From NCBI GenBank assembly GCA_017442085.1, contig JAFSAW010000016.1, forward strand, positions 1 through 43,423: a DNA stretch of 43,423 nucleotides, read 5' to 3'. Positions 35,101-42,971 of this stretch are shown one piece after another. Positions within the stretch are counted from its first letter, which is position 1. Each line of letters begins with the position of its first letter. The stretch is from Oscillospiraceae bacterium. GTDB taxonomy: Bacteria > Bacillota > Clostridia > Oscillospirales > Ruminococcaceae. A model generated the notes under the pieces. That model was not told the DNA's origin, did not search any database, and saw only the letters and a list, made by a program, of their open reading frames with translations. A program made the translations under genes and the position numbers.

Positions 35101-38100
35101 ACCTTTTGCAGTGTCAACGTCAACGGTGATAATTTCTTCAACATACGGGTTGGTCATGTCGCCCCAGATGTCAACGTCACCGCCTGTTACATAAACAGTG
35201 CCGAAAATTTTAACATTGCCGTAAAGGGCATTCTGGTCTGTGCCGTCCGGATTCATAGTATTTGAAGCAGATATTATAACCTTGCCGCTTTCAACCTTCA
35301 TAAAGTTACTGTAGTGGTTTTCGCCGTCAGCAATGTTTTTATCCGCTGCATCTTCTTCTACACAGAAAATGCTCAAGGTTGTTTTGCTGTTGCCGTTAAC
35401 GTGCACCGCACCGCCGCTGTCGCCAACGTGGTTGCCTGTGATGTGCGGACACGGAAGCACACCTGTTATATCGCTGCCGTTGCCGTGGTCACAGTCTATT
35501 CTTGTCATTTCTTTCTTGCCGCCGGAATTAACAGTTTCTGTGTAATGCTGCTTGTTTACACCGATAGTTACATTTATCTGTTTTGTACCAAGCGGGTCAC
35601 CCACAACAGAGAATGCACCGCCGTCAAATTTTGATTTGTTTCTGCTTATGCTGCCACTGCGCACCTCTACCGTAACATCATTGTTTTCAGAGGAAACATA
35701 GAAGCCGCCGCCGTTGTTTTCCACAGCAGTGTTGTTGTCAACATTGCCGCCATACATTGTATAGTTACCGTCAATAACCGCAAAACCGCCGCCGTTAATC
35801 TGTGCGGTGTTGTGGATAATATCACCGTCAACCATCTTTACTGCGCCGCCGCCAAGATAAACCGCACCGCCGCTGTCAGATGCATAACAGTCTCTGATTG
35901 TACCGCCTGTCATTGTAAATAAACCTGCGGTCATATATATTGCGCCGCCATTTTCGGCAGAACAGTTGCGTATGACTGCATCACCGCCGATAGTTACCTG
36001 CCCGATAGTGTCGTCCATATAAACAGCAGCTCCGTTTTTCATTGCATATTTGCTGTCTGCTGCGTTTACATCGTGCAGTGTACCGCCTGTCATATTGAAT
36101 ACACACGGGTTTGTACCGCCGCCTGCCATAATGAACTGGCCCTTGATGTCACCGCCGCTGATATCCGCTGTTGCATAACCAATCCTGCCGCCTTCGCCAG
36201 CTTTGCCGCCGCCGATGGAGCCTGTATCGATTTTGCCGCAGTCTATATCAATTGTTGCCTTGCCGCCGTTGCCGTTTTTGCCGCCTGTGCCGCCGCCAAC
36301 AGAAGCTGCATAAAGTGTGCCTTCTGCATCAGGCACATCTGAATGTTTTGTAAGATTGATAATGGCTTCGCCGCCATTGTTGTTTTCACCGCCCGTGCCG
36401 CCGCCGATGGTGCCCTGGCAGTTGAGTGTGCCGCCGTGTACATTTACAGTTGCCTTGCCGCCCACTGCAGTGCCATTGGTACCAAGTGTGCCGTTGCCAC
36501 CGCCGATATTGCCTGTACAGTTGAGTGTGCCGCCATAAACAGTGATAGTTGCTTCGCCGCCATTGCCGTTCTCGCTGTTGCCGCCACCGATGCCGCCGCT
36601 GAGGTTTGCCACAACATTGCCACGCACATTTACATTTGCTTCGCCGCCTGTGCCGGCAGCACTGTTGCCGCCGCCGATGCCTGTTTCTGTACTTGTGGCT
36701 GTTACTGTGCCGCCGTCAAGGTTGATTTCAGCCTCGCCGCCAAAAGAAACATAACTGTTACCGCCGCCAAGAGCGTTGGTGGTTACATTTGCTGTACCGC
36801 TGATTGTTACTTTGCCTGTGCCTCCATAGTTTTTAAAACTATTGCCGCCGCCGATGCCTACGCCATATGTACCGTAAGCTTCTACAGTACCACCGGTTAT
36901 ATTAACTATACCTTCTGCCCCATAATCGTTAAATGAACTACCGGCCCCTATTGCAACACCGCCAAGAGTTTCGTAGTTTCCGCTTACAGGTTTTTCAGGA
37001 TATGGAGTATTCCCCCCCACAAGATAGATGTATCCGTAGTTGTGGGCATATACTTCACCACCGGTAATGCTTATATTAGATGAACCGCCCTCCTCTCTCC
37101 AGCCGATACCGCCGCCAATTGCCGCACCAGTGCCGTTACAGATTGCACGCACTTTACCGCCGCTGATTGTCATATGACAATAGTCGTTGCCGCCGCCGCC
37201 GATTGCTGAACAGTTGTCACCGTAACTTGTTACAGACTGCACAAAACCACCGGCAATTTCAAGCCCTGTAACTTTGCCTGTACCGTCGTCTCCGCCAATA
37301 CCTGAGTTCCAATGATTATAGGCAGATGTGCTTTTTACATAATCCATCAGCTCTGTATCATTTTTAAACTTCTTAGGGACATAAAGCTTGCCACCGTCAA
37401 CACCATCACCTTTTTCGCCATCACCATTGATATCCGTTATTTTAAGTGTTGAGTTGCTACCAGCCGTATCATAGTTAAGATTTCTTAAATTGTTCTCACC
37501 CTTAATACGCAAAACAACATCTTTAAGGTTGCTGCTGTTTGCTATAATGTTTATATTTATTTTATTGCCATCCTTATATGGCTCACTACGGTCAACATTT
37601 GGTTGTTTTGTCTGTGGATCACTTATAATATTTATCCCATCAAGAGTAATATCAAACTTACGGTTTGCACCAGTAAATTTTCCTTGGATAGTAACACCAT
37701 TTGTTGTGGACTGTGTTGCACCATCGGTCTGCTTGATAATATAAATATTGCTGCCGATATGAGACTTATTTATGTCTTCACCATTAGCTTTCTTGCCTGT
37801 GACCACACCATCAATGGATACAGGCCCTTTTGCAAGGTCAAATACTATAACCTCGCCCTTCTGCACTGTAGGCTGGCTTTCCACACCGATCACTTTAACC
37901 CTGAAATAAAGGTTGTCATCCTCATCTTTAAGGTCATAATGTTTCTGTGTTGCACCTGCAATATCAACAAAGCTTGTGCCGTCAGCACTGCTCTGCCACT
38001 GATATGTTGTGCCCGCAGGCGCAATAAGACGGGAACCGTTGTCTGCAATCTGCAGCGGTTCTCCCTCGTTTGCCGCAGGCACTGCCACTGTTTCGGTAAC

Positions 38101-38487
38101 TGTGGTCTGTGTTTCCACTGTCAGTTCTTCTGTAGGCTCAACTGTTGGTTCCGCAGTCGGCTCTGCAGTTGGCTCTGCTGTCGGCTCCGCAGTTGGTTCT
38201 GCAGTTGGCTCAACTGTTGGTTCAGCCGTTGGTTCAACTGTTGGCTCAGCTGTTGGTTCAGCAGTTGGTTCTGCTGTTGGTTCTGCAGTCGGTTCTGCTG
38301 TTGGTTCAACTGTCGGCTCTGCTGTTGGTTCAACAGTTGGGGCAGGGGTTGGGGCTTCTGCAACAGGCAGCACTGTGCCGTCAATGGTCTGTGCGCTTGC
38401 TGCCAAAGGTGCCGCAAACTGCCCTGCAAATATACAAACAGAGAGGACAATGCACAAAACGTGTTTAAAACTTATCAATTTTTTCAT
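32176..38487 (-). CDS. Giant secreted beta-solenoid surface protein
   Basis: A 2103-residue exported protein. Residues 1-32 form a signal peptide (cleavage near AASA). Residues 53-124 are 18 EPT(A/V) tetrapeptides, probably a stalk. An Ig-like stretch (TYQWQSSADGTSFVDI) follows near 170. From about 390 to 830 are glycine-rich GGGNS/GGGTGG and ISGG-V rungs, then pectate-lyase-like or polymorphic-adhesin-type rungs (ENGGAIYMTAG, DSGGAVYLGGG, GNYTMYGGNVDNN) to about 980. Two InlB/Listeria-Bacteroides-type repeats ending in LYAQW lie at about 1185-1340. The rest is Ig-like and other beta domains. No LPxTG, SLH or C-terminal transmembrane anchor is visible. AAAGGAGG precedes the ATG. Last gene of the SipW operon; probably an adhesin or matrix protein. 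Confidence 0.85.
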   Translation of the reverse strand: MKKLISFKHVLCIVLSVCIFAGQFAAPLAASAQTIDGTVLPVAEAPTPAPTVEPTAEPTVEPTAEPTAEPTAEPTAEPTAEPTVEPTAEPTVEPTAEPTAEPTAEPTAEPTAEPTVEPTEELTVETQTTVTETVAVPAANEGEPLQIADNGSRLIAPAGTTYQWQSSADGTSFVDIAGATQKHYDLKDEDDNLYFRVKVIGVESQPTVQKGEVIVFDLAKGPVSIDGVVTGKKANGEDINKSHIGSNIYIIKQTDGATQSTTNGVTIQGKFTGANRKFDITLDGINIISDPQTKQPNVDRSEPYKDGNKININIIANSSNLKDVVLRIKGENNLRNLNYDTAGSNSTLKITDINGDGEKGDGVDGGKLYVPKKFKNDTELMDYVKSTSAYNHWNSGIGGDDGTGKVTGLEIAGGFVQSVTSYGDNCSAIGGGGNDYCHMTISGGKVRAICNGTGAAIGGGIGWREEGGSSNISITGGEVYAHNYGYIYLVGGNTPYPEKPVSGNYETLGGVAIGAGSSFNDYGAEGIVNITGGTVEAYGTYGVGIGGGNSFKNYGGTGKVTISGTANVTTNALGGGNSYVSFGGEAEINLDGGTVTATSTETGIGGGNSAAGTGGEANVNVRGNVVANLSGGIGGGNSENGNGGEATITVYGGTLNCTGNIGGGNGTLGTNGTAVGGKATVNVHGGTLNCQGTIGGGTGGENNNGGEAIINLTKHSDVPDAEGTLYAASVGGGTGGKNGNGGKATIDIDCGKIDTGSIGGGKAGEGGRIGYATADISGGDIKGQFIMAGGGTNPCVFNMTGGTLHDVNAADSKYAMKNGAAVYMDDTIGQVTIGGDAVIRNCSAENGGAIYMTAGLFTMTGGTIRDCYASDSGGAVYLGGGAVKMVDGDIIHNTAQINGGGFAVIDGNYTMYGGNVDNNTAVENNGGGFYVSSENNDVTVEVRSGSISRNKSKFDGGAFSVVGDPLGTKQINVTIGVNKQHYTETVNSGGKKEMTRIDCDHGNGSDITGVLPCPHITGNHVGDSGGAVHVNGNSKTTLSIFCVEEDAADKNIADGENHYSNFMKVESGKVIISASNTMNPDGTDQNALYGNVKIFGTVYVTGGDVDIWGDMTNPYVEEIITVDVDTAKGDDFDDWRDSEYGLIYYKLRYFENFQGSGQYRQVLIYKQKDGTYAGKHIEEIKPNFYEHPGYTLLGWHTDKEGLTPNKAASETAASAEDVNGWYYSQKPDSTPYIYLFDGDYRGDLVLYAQWQSNGYTVFYDSNTPVGATVKNKELMEPEGGWPAAYGDEFTLEKNKYIYPGYDFTGWNTRPDGTGTAYTDVDRVKNLCVNVGDTITLYAQWQLCTHTEYDSYIYTVEDTDSDGESETLRRTCRCEMYSETARIAAADATYTVVSDGLGGYTAKEHPAGVVYSHPAKWNPAVSYGKYLRDSNGDFTTTPDGSYGGAVPANAGEYYAYITVTDGNGTEHTAKMSYTVKKATQPAPAAGTVGYSEVAGEPDKLKASSQPSSIEGQAGYVSKVQYRLRYKDSNGNDVPKDWQYEDVLTLTDALTNYYIDARYAESENYLASDYTTAIKTHFFAGGSVYITVYDGAGTENNVVLADGGDINVNGAKLTVFIKDGYYLPNDFDIDHYQIKKVDKVDNEEIDHETQTIAISKKPEECTATKLVYNITGIPQNCRIYIWLKNANEIPEVTAYIEPKQVFGDVEKDSATIAADASYTAYFEVTGFDKDVYNKDSKPQLKFSGNVPAGTTVIMQDKANGQYYYKNLAAETDNIKLTEFVKMGYADTEANRYNPEAATLKLQFVVDFSQTAAGAAINDGFITGISMTADTSVQPNAPDVVAGDGTNKATAAIKASREYTFAPDDSSSSNLTKRVHFNSSASENAAETKYSGREAAIVIDASSNLPTDAYLEYVYKKATTAIYKNSENQFIIPLGSDTAGEIDIMLKSRMFPAEAAEYAMPAQLVMARSEAETSAANGDKLYPTAINLTFRSLGDKTPSTKVILAETERLFENDETVRFTVERKNSDNLEVKVILNYKNPQTGNFAETTWKEKLANITPDANGISRYEFAINMGVYPPGTYCISTQVLDGLVGVREAETNVYFIVK
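38116..38331 (-). repeat. Tandem 12-bp repeat coding EPT(A/V)
   Basis: Eighteen consecutive 12-bp units encode EPTA, EPTV or a final EPTE in the giant surface protein. Synonymous differences between units and mixed A/V positions suggest repeated slippage and recombination. The copy number is likely to vary between strains. The antisense reading gives a VGSA-type low-complexity ORF that is not a gene. Confidence 0.9.
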
Positions 38488-38523
38488 ACTGCCCCCTCCT
38501 TTCCTAATATTTTTTTCATAATT

Positions 38524-39420
38524 TTACGGGGTTGCTGTAGAGGCATCGTGGCTGCCTATATTTACCTTAAAATGTTCTGCTGTAATATCGTCTATATCAC
38601 CGTCAGTCACAAAAAATCTGTAGCTGCGGCTGGAATAAGCTTCTGCAAAGTTGGTTTTGTCGCTGAAAGCTATGCTGTCGCCTGCGTCCAGATAAACATC
38701 ATGCAGTATAGCATCGGTGTTGTCAGGCACAAGTTTTACCGTGCCGCCGCCGGCAGGATAAGCAATATCCACACCATCCGGTGCCGCTGCTTTAAGGTCT
38801 TTTGTCCACACTGTCAGCACAACGTATGCGTCATAAAGTGTGTCTTTTTTTAGATGTTTATAGATTGTCTGCTGCGGCTGGCTTGGCACAAAAGTTGCCG
38901 CCATCACTTTTTTGTAACCATATATGCTTTTTTCAAGATTTTTGCCCATTGTTGCTGTTACAGTAACTTTGTATGTATCTGTTACGCTGCCGCCTGTCTG
39001 TATGCCGCTTACGGTTATCTGTGCAGTGTTTACGCCGCCTTTTGCAAGTGTGCCGCCTGTTGTATAGCTTACCGACGCACCGCAGTCTGTCCAGTCTGTG
39101 CCGCTTTTTTTCTTCACGTCTATGGTGTACACCACATCGTCTTCAGAAAATCGCAGCTCGTCTGCCGCATTGCTGATGCTGAAAACTATATTTTCGGCAT
39201 CGTAGTTGATTGTATATTCAGTACCTGTTTCGGTTTCGGGATTGCTGATTTCGGTAAGTGTATCACTTGTAAAATAGAACTCTTTTGCACGGAAAAGGTT
39301 TTCTATCTGGGTTGAAAACACATATTTTGCCGCTACTGTACCCACTGTGCCCACAATCAGCAGCACCAGCAGGGCAGTTATCAGCGGCGATTTGCGTTTT
39401 TTGTTTTTCTTATCGTCCAT
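38524..39420 (-). CDS. Secreted/anchored protein of the SipW locus (unknown)
   Basis: A 298-residue protein with a charged N-terminus, a hydrophobic segment (about 13-33) ending AAKYVFS, and then FRAKEFYFTSDTL. The hydrophobic-AKY-then-FRAKEF layout is like a SipW-type signal region, although it lacks the full ARVAKF box. The rest is predicted beta-rich (Ig-like: TEYTINYDAENIVFSI, TVTATMGKNLEKSIYG). AGGAGAGG precedes the ATG and the gap to the upstream gene is 14 bases. Probably a structural or accessory component exported with the giant protein 36 bases downstream. No enzymatic motif. Confidence 0.7.
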   Translation of the reverse strand: MDDKKNKKRKSPLITALLVLLIVGTVGTVAAKYVFSTQIENLFRAKEFYFTSDTLTEISNPETETGTEYTINYDAENIVFSISNAADELRFSEDDVVYTIDVKKKSGTDWTDCGASVSYTTGGTLAKGGVNTAQITVSGIQTGGSVTDTYKVTVTATMGKNLEKSIYGYKKVMAATFVPSQPQQTIYKHLKKDTLYDAYVVLTVWTKDLKAAAPDGVDIAYPAGGGTVKLVPDNTDAILHDVYLDAGDSIAFSDKTNFAEAYSSRSYRFFVTDGDIDDITAEHFKVNIGSHDASTATP

Positions 39421-39434
39421 TGTACCTCTCCTGT

Positions 39435-39962
39435 TTAGTCAATCTGCTCTGTGAGAACGGAAAATTCCACAACGTCCAGCATATTTATATAGCTGTTTGC
39501 GTTTTCCTGCGGGAATGTCACACACAGCACATAAGTTGTTGTGCCGCTGTTGGCATCAAGGTTTCCGCTGTATACTGCTGTTGCCGCATCGATTTCGGCA
39601 TCTGATGCACCTTCCTTGTAAACTTTAAGCTGCAAAGGCAGGTTGTCTGTTGTGTTTTCAAGTGTAATGGTGCAGTTTACATCAACTTCGCTGTTGTTGG
39701 TTACATCAACTGTATATTTGTACTGTCCCGGCACCATAACAACATTAAGCTGTGTTCGTTCTTCTGCATTTTCTTTAAGCAGATGTTTCACGCTGAACTT
39801 TGCCACACGGGCAGCATCGTCTGCCGTATCTGTTGCTGTGTATCTTGCATACAGCCCGCCTGTAAAGTGGGTTGTAAACAATGTAAGGCAGAACAGAACA
39901 CACGCCATTGTCATGGGGATATTGTAATAAACGGGTTTTCTGCTTTTTTTGTCTTTACGCAT
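39435..39962 (-). CDS. SipW-cognate TasA-like secreted protein
   Basis: A 175-residue protein with an N-terminal hydrophobic segment (about 15-38), then LYARYTATDTADDAARVAKF. This is the SipW-cognate class signal with the Y-T, D-x-ARVAKF consensus also seen in TasA and camelysin-like proteins. The mature part is a beta-sandwich-like domain (YKYTVDVTNNSEVDVNCTITL) typical of the family. AGAGGTGA precedes the ATG, 23 bases after sipW. TasA-type proteins form extracellular fibres; whether this one polymerises is unknown. Confidence 0.78.
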   Translation of the reverse strand: MRKDKKSRKPVYYNIPMTMACVLFCLTLFTTHFTGGLYARYTATDTADDAARVAKFSVKHLLKENAEERTQLNVVMVPGQYKYTVDVTNNSEVDVNCTITLENTTDNLPLQLKVYKEGASDAEIDAATAVYSGNLDANSGTTTYVLCVTFPQENANSYINMLDVVEFSVLTEQID

Positions 39963-39985
39963 ATTCTGTTCACCTCTCTTTCGGT

Positions 39986-40543
39986 TTACTGATTTTTAAG
40001 ACGGTTGATTTCGTCGATAATTTTCTGCCGTTCTTCGTCGTCTCTCTGTTTTTCCCTGCGGTAAGGCAGTTCCACCATTGCAACTGCTGCCGCCACCAGC
40101 GCTATTGTGCCTGTCGGTGTTTTGATAAAGTTTACAAGTGTGCCCACCTTTGGCACCACCGATATCACAGTGCCTTTTACCGCACTGCTGCTTATTGGCA
40201 GGTCTTCTGTGTTGTTGGCATCGCCCTTGGTTGTCACCATATCGCCGTCAATGGCTGTCACACGGTGCACCACCAGCATACTGCCGTCCTGATACACCAC
40301 TGTGTCACCCACAGTATACGGTCTGTTTTCGCTGACAATAATCAGATCACCCACGCTTATTGCAGGCTCCATACTGCCGCTGAGCACCACTGCCCAGCCA
40401 TATCCAAACGGCATTGGCAGCTTGTTGCCCACCAGCTTGCTTGCATTGGCGGTATAAAGATTAAGCCCAAGAATGCCGCCGCAGACTGCCAGCACAGCCA
40501 CCCTTAAAACGCTTTTGAAATTAATCTTTTTTGCTTTCTTCAA
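39986..40543 (-). CDS. sipW: SipW-type (ER-type) signal peptidase I
   Basis: A 185-residue membrane peptidase. An N-terminal transmembrane segment (about 12-30) precedes VVLSGSMEPAI with nucleophile Ser57. His93 in LVVHRVT replaces the lysine of ordinary bacterial signal peptidases, as in Bacillus SipW and the eukaryotic/archaeal enzymes. VTTKGDANNTED carries the conserved Asp. A second hydrophobic segment lies near the C-terminus (about 145-158). It should process the TasA-like proteins around it. I chose TTG at 40543, which follows GGAGG by nine bases and overlaps the upstream gene by 23 bases; ATG at 40591 has no ribosome site and would overlap by 71 bases. Confidence 0.85.
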   Translation of the reverse strand: MKKAKKINFKSVLRVAVLAVCGGILGLNLYTANASKLVGNKLPMPFGYGWAVVLSGSMEPAISVGDLIIVSENRPYTVGDTVVYQDGSMLVVHRVTAIDGDMVTTKGDANNTEDLPISSSAVKGTVISVVPKVGTLVNFIKTPTGTIALVAAAVAMVELPYRREKQRDDEERQKIIDEINRLKNQ

Positions 40544-41486
40544 TCTGTGTGTCCTCCAAAGCGGAGTTTTCTTCTTCCTCTTCGTCATCACGGCGTTTAA
40601 GCAGGATGATAAAGATGAGGATACCCACTATAATCACAAGGCTGAGTGCTGCCACTGTGCCCCAGATTACAAGGCTTGAGGAGTCGCCTGTGTTTGGAAT
40701 GGTAATACCCATATCCGCATTGATATCTGCGCTTATCTGTGCAGATGTGTTGATAACAATGGTCAGGGATATATCTTCGGTAAATTTTGCCTCGTTGCCA
40801 AGGTATGTATCATACTTGCTGTCGCTGTTGAAAGGCCATTCCCACTCTAAAGTATAGTAGAAATATTTGCCCGGGCCCATTGTGCCCTTGTCGCCTGACT
40901 GGTCAAGGTGAGGGATAAACATCCAGTTGTCCTTGTCGCCAAGCAGCCAGGTGTTGTCATAGCGGTGCAGTCTCACCTGAACAGGCAGTTCGTAGCCTTC
41001 GGTAATATAGGCGTCAAGGTCAAGTTCAAAGTCCAGCGGAACATTGCCTGTGTTTGCCAGTTTGAACACAAAGCTGTTGCTTGTGCCCGGGGCGATAATC
41101 TTGTCGCCGTCGCTGCTTTTTACGGTAAGCTGCCCCTGCTTGTTGGTGTAGCTGGATTTAAAAATATCCACCTTGGTGTTGGTTGTCCACACACCGCTGG
41201 CGTCACTTGCCTCAAAGCCAGGTTTTGCCACAATGCCCTGAGTTGTTGACGGTGCGGTGGCATCCTGAGTGCCGTCTGTATTCAGTTGTCCGTCAGCATC
41301 TGATGGCTGCTGCTGTGCTGTGGGGTTGTTTGGGCTGATGTCGATAGCACCCGATGCGTCAAAGTAATATTTGTCCATAAGCATTGTTGTAATAATGCTT
41401 GTGGCAATTACGCTGACTGCCAGCAGAAAAACAAACCAGAACAGTATGCCGCGTTTTTGTTTTTCCCGTTTTTCTCTGTTGCTCAT
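40521..41486 (-). CDS. Surface protein with C-terminal IPNTG and membrane segment
   Basis: A 321-residue protein with an N-terminal hydrophobic segment (about 13-37), a Gln/Thr/Pro/Ala-rich spacer (55-85), a beta-rich domain, and a C-terminal IPNTGD (263-268) followed by a 23-residue hydrophobic helix and KRR. IPNTG resembles an LPxTG sortase signal, but the tail then runs for about 25 acidic residues (DDEEEEEN onward), which is unusual for a sortase substrate. The segment WPFNSDSKYDTYLGNEA is like one near the end of the TasA-like protein upstream (NDNDTYLGDQAA), suggesting related beta-sandwich domains. AAGGACC precedes the ATG. It could be a membrane anchor for the fibre. Confidence 0.72.
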   Translation of the reverse strand: MSNREKREKQKRGILFWFVFLLAVSVIATSIITTMLMDKYYFDASGAIDISPNNPTAQQQPSDADGQLNTDGTQDATAPSTTQGIVAKPGFEASDASGVWTTNTKVDIFKSSYTNKQGQLTVKSSDGDKIIAPGTSNSFVFKLANTGNVPLDFELDLDAYITEGYELPVQVRLHRYDNTWLLGDKDNWMFIPHLDQSGDKGTMGPGKYFYYTLEWEWPFNSDSKYDTYLGNEAKFTEDISLTIVINTSAQISADINADMGITIPNTGDSSSLVIWGTVAALSLVIIVGILIFIILLKRRDDEEEEENSALEDTQIEESKKD

Positions 41487-41562
41487 AAGCTTTGGTCCTT
41501 TGCTGTTTTGATAAACAAGTGCATTCCGCGTTTTTTGAAAATCACACTTCTTGATTGCTGTG

Positions 41563-41684
41563 CCTCGCTCTGACAGGAAAGTTGCCCTGTGCAGCAGTGC
41601 TGCGGGAGAGGCCGTCTGTTTGTCTACAAAATTCTCTCCCTCAGTCAGCTTTCGCTGACAGCTCCCTCATCAGAAGGAGCCATT
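41563..41684. repeat. CTCCCTC-type intergenic repeat plus half hairpin
   Basis: Contains GTCAGC-tttc-GCTGAC and CTCCCTCA, matching 42928-42971 and 14255-14307, preceded by a more diverged left half. From 41726 to 41759 there is a right-half copy of the GTCATTCTGAG repeat (GAGAGATTCTTT, then CTCAGAATGAC). With the terminator at 41783-41833 these elements account for most of the 389-base gap 41487-41875. No ORF there is convincing. Confidence 0.72.
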
Positions 41685-41782
41685 GGTCTGCCCGTGCCGA
41701 CGGTTTTGGCCGCCTTGCAAAAACAGAGAGATTCTTTGGCACAAGGCCTCAGAATGACAAAAGGCTGCAAAGTGTGAGTTTT

Positions 41783-41833
41783 AAAAAAAGCGGAATATCC
41801 GCCCTTGCTTTGCCACGACAAGCAAGAGCGGTT
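41783..41833 (-). terminator. Terminator with overlapping alternative hairpin
   Basis: On the minus strand GCGGA-atatt-type pairing (GCGG with CCGC) is followed by TTTTTTT, a simple terminator after the TasA-like gene. The same GCGG is also part of a longer upstream hairpin, CCGCTCTTGCTT with AAGCAAGGGCGG, so only one of the two can form at a time. The arrangement could give partial readthrough into the IPNTG-sipW genes. Confidence 0.72.
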
Positions 41834-41875
41834 TTATATATGTCCGTTTAAGATTTAACTAATATGTAGCGGGTA

Positions 41876-42562
41876 TTAGTCAACCTGATCGATAGTCATA
41901 TCAACTGTCAAAGTGATTTTTGACGCATTACCTGCTGCTGCCTGATCACCAAGATATGTATCATTATCATTATTATTACCAATAAAATCCCATGCCCAAG
42001 ACACTGTAAGGTCATCGTTCACTGCAGAAAGGTCTGTGTTTGTTTGGTAGAGAGCTGCCTTGCCTTCAATAGCTGTTTCAACTTTTGATTTCAAATCAGC
42101 TAAATCTGTTGCATTGTCACCAACTTTAAATGTTTCTGCACCAACTGTGATTTCAATTGGGCAATATTCGGAACTATCTGCAAGTTCCCAGCCTGTAAGT
42201 GTAAGTGTTGCATCATATGTAACCTGTACATCAACTTCAGGTGTACCTGTAACTGCAAAAGATGCAAGAGAGCCTGCTGTACCTGGTGCTACTACTTTTT
42301 CAGCTTCTGTACTTGACACAACTGTAAGAGTATTATCTGTTTCAGGTTTTGCCCATACACCGAAGGAATCATCATCTTTGTATGCATTGCTAAATGCTGT
42401 GTTTGTGGCTACAATTTCTACACCAAATTTAGCAACTCTTGCTGTATCTGTTGCTTCACCAGATGTTGTATACTTTGCAAAAGTGCCGGAGATTGTGCTT
42501 GTTGTAATAAGGACTGCTACCAGAAGACCGGAAGCCAGTCTCATCATTTTGTTTTTCTTCAT
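41876..42562 (-). CDS. TasA-like major secreted protein (SipW-cognate signal)
   Basis: A 228-residue secreted protein. The signal region runs from a basic start to GTFAKYTTSGEATDTARVAKFG, the classic SipW-cognate consensus; cleavage should be near GTFA. The mature part is an acidic, Thr/Asp-rich beta protein, with GVWAKPETDNTLTVV and VVAPGTAGSLASFAVTG. It resembles TasA/camelysin proteins that assemble into biofilm fibres. First gene of the locus and followed by a terminator, so probably the most abundant product. GGAG lies about 11 bases before the ATG at 42562; the longer ORF to 42619 has no ribosome site. Base composition is more AT-rich at third positions than in the neighbours. Confidence 0.82.
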   Translation of the reverse strand: MKKNKMMRLASGLLVAVLITTSTISGTFAKYTTSGEATDTARVAKFGVEIVATNTAFSNAYKDDDSFGVWAKPETDNTLTVVSSTEAEKVVAPGTAGSLASFAVTGTPEVDVQVTYDATLTLTGWELADSSEYCPIEITVGAETFKVGDNATDLADLKSKVETAIEGKAALYQTNTDLSAVNDDLTVSWAWDFIGNNNDNDTYLGDQAAAGNASKITLTVDMTIDQVD

Positions 42563-42771
42563 AATGTGAAAAACTCCTTTCCTTATCGGGCTTTGCGCCC
42601 ATTTAAAATTCTTCCCCACTTTAACTACGGGGAGATAATTTTACCGGACATTCTTTACGAATGACCATCCGCAGAGAATGCCGCGGCATTTTTATATCAT
42701 TCCCCGAAGTCGTGGCCTCCGAGGGAAGAATAAACATTTTTGTGTGCATATACCGACTGTCCGTCATTTCT

Positions 42772-42811
42772 GTCATTCTGAGGCCTTGCGCCGAAGAATC
42801 TCCCGGTCTGC
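42772..42811. repeat. Left half of the GTCATTCTGAG repeat
   Basis: GTCATTCTGAG is followed by GCCGAAGAATCTC, matching the left arms of the complete copies at 1821 and 27394. The right arm is absent. It lies upstream of the TasA-like gene among other repeats. The stretch 42563-42771 holds that gene's leader, a CCCC/GGGG hairpin at about 42613-42631, and a palindrome AATGCCGCGGCATT. Confidence 0.7.
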
Positions 42812-42852
42812 ACCGATTAATCTTCGTATGCTATTATGGCAAACAGAAAGTT

Positions 42853-42971
42853 TGTCTGCCTCCCTCTGACGAGGGAGGTGCCGAGTGCAGCGAGGCGGTG
42901 GGAGAGACAGTATGCTTTTGCTTTTAAAATTCTCTCCCTCAGTCAGCTTGCGCTGACAGCTCCCTCATCAG
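42853..42971. repeat. 119-bp direct repeat, first copy
   Basis: Identical over 119 bases to 43305-43423. It contains CCTCCCTC/GAGGGAGG, then a GCTTTTGCTTTTAAAA spacer and GTCAGC-ttgc-GCTGAC. It belongs to the CTCCCTC repeat family. Confidence 0.93.

Noticed and set aside
38116..38331. Possible CRISPR-like tandem repeat
   Set aside because: The units are 12 bp, contiguous, without spacers, and in frame within a coding sequence.
38009..38521. 170-residue VGSA-repeat plus-strand ORF
   Set aside because: Direct antisense product of the 12-bp repeats; not a gene.
37603..38853. 416-residue plus-strand ORF opposite the giant surface gene
   Set aside because: Cysteine-rich low-complexity antisense of the EPT repeats and adjacent genes; no start signal.
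40544..40591. Longer SipW start at ATG 40591
   Set aside because: No ribosome binding site and a 71-base overlap with the upstream gene. TTG at 40543 has GGAGG at good spacing.
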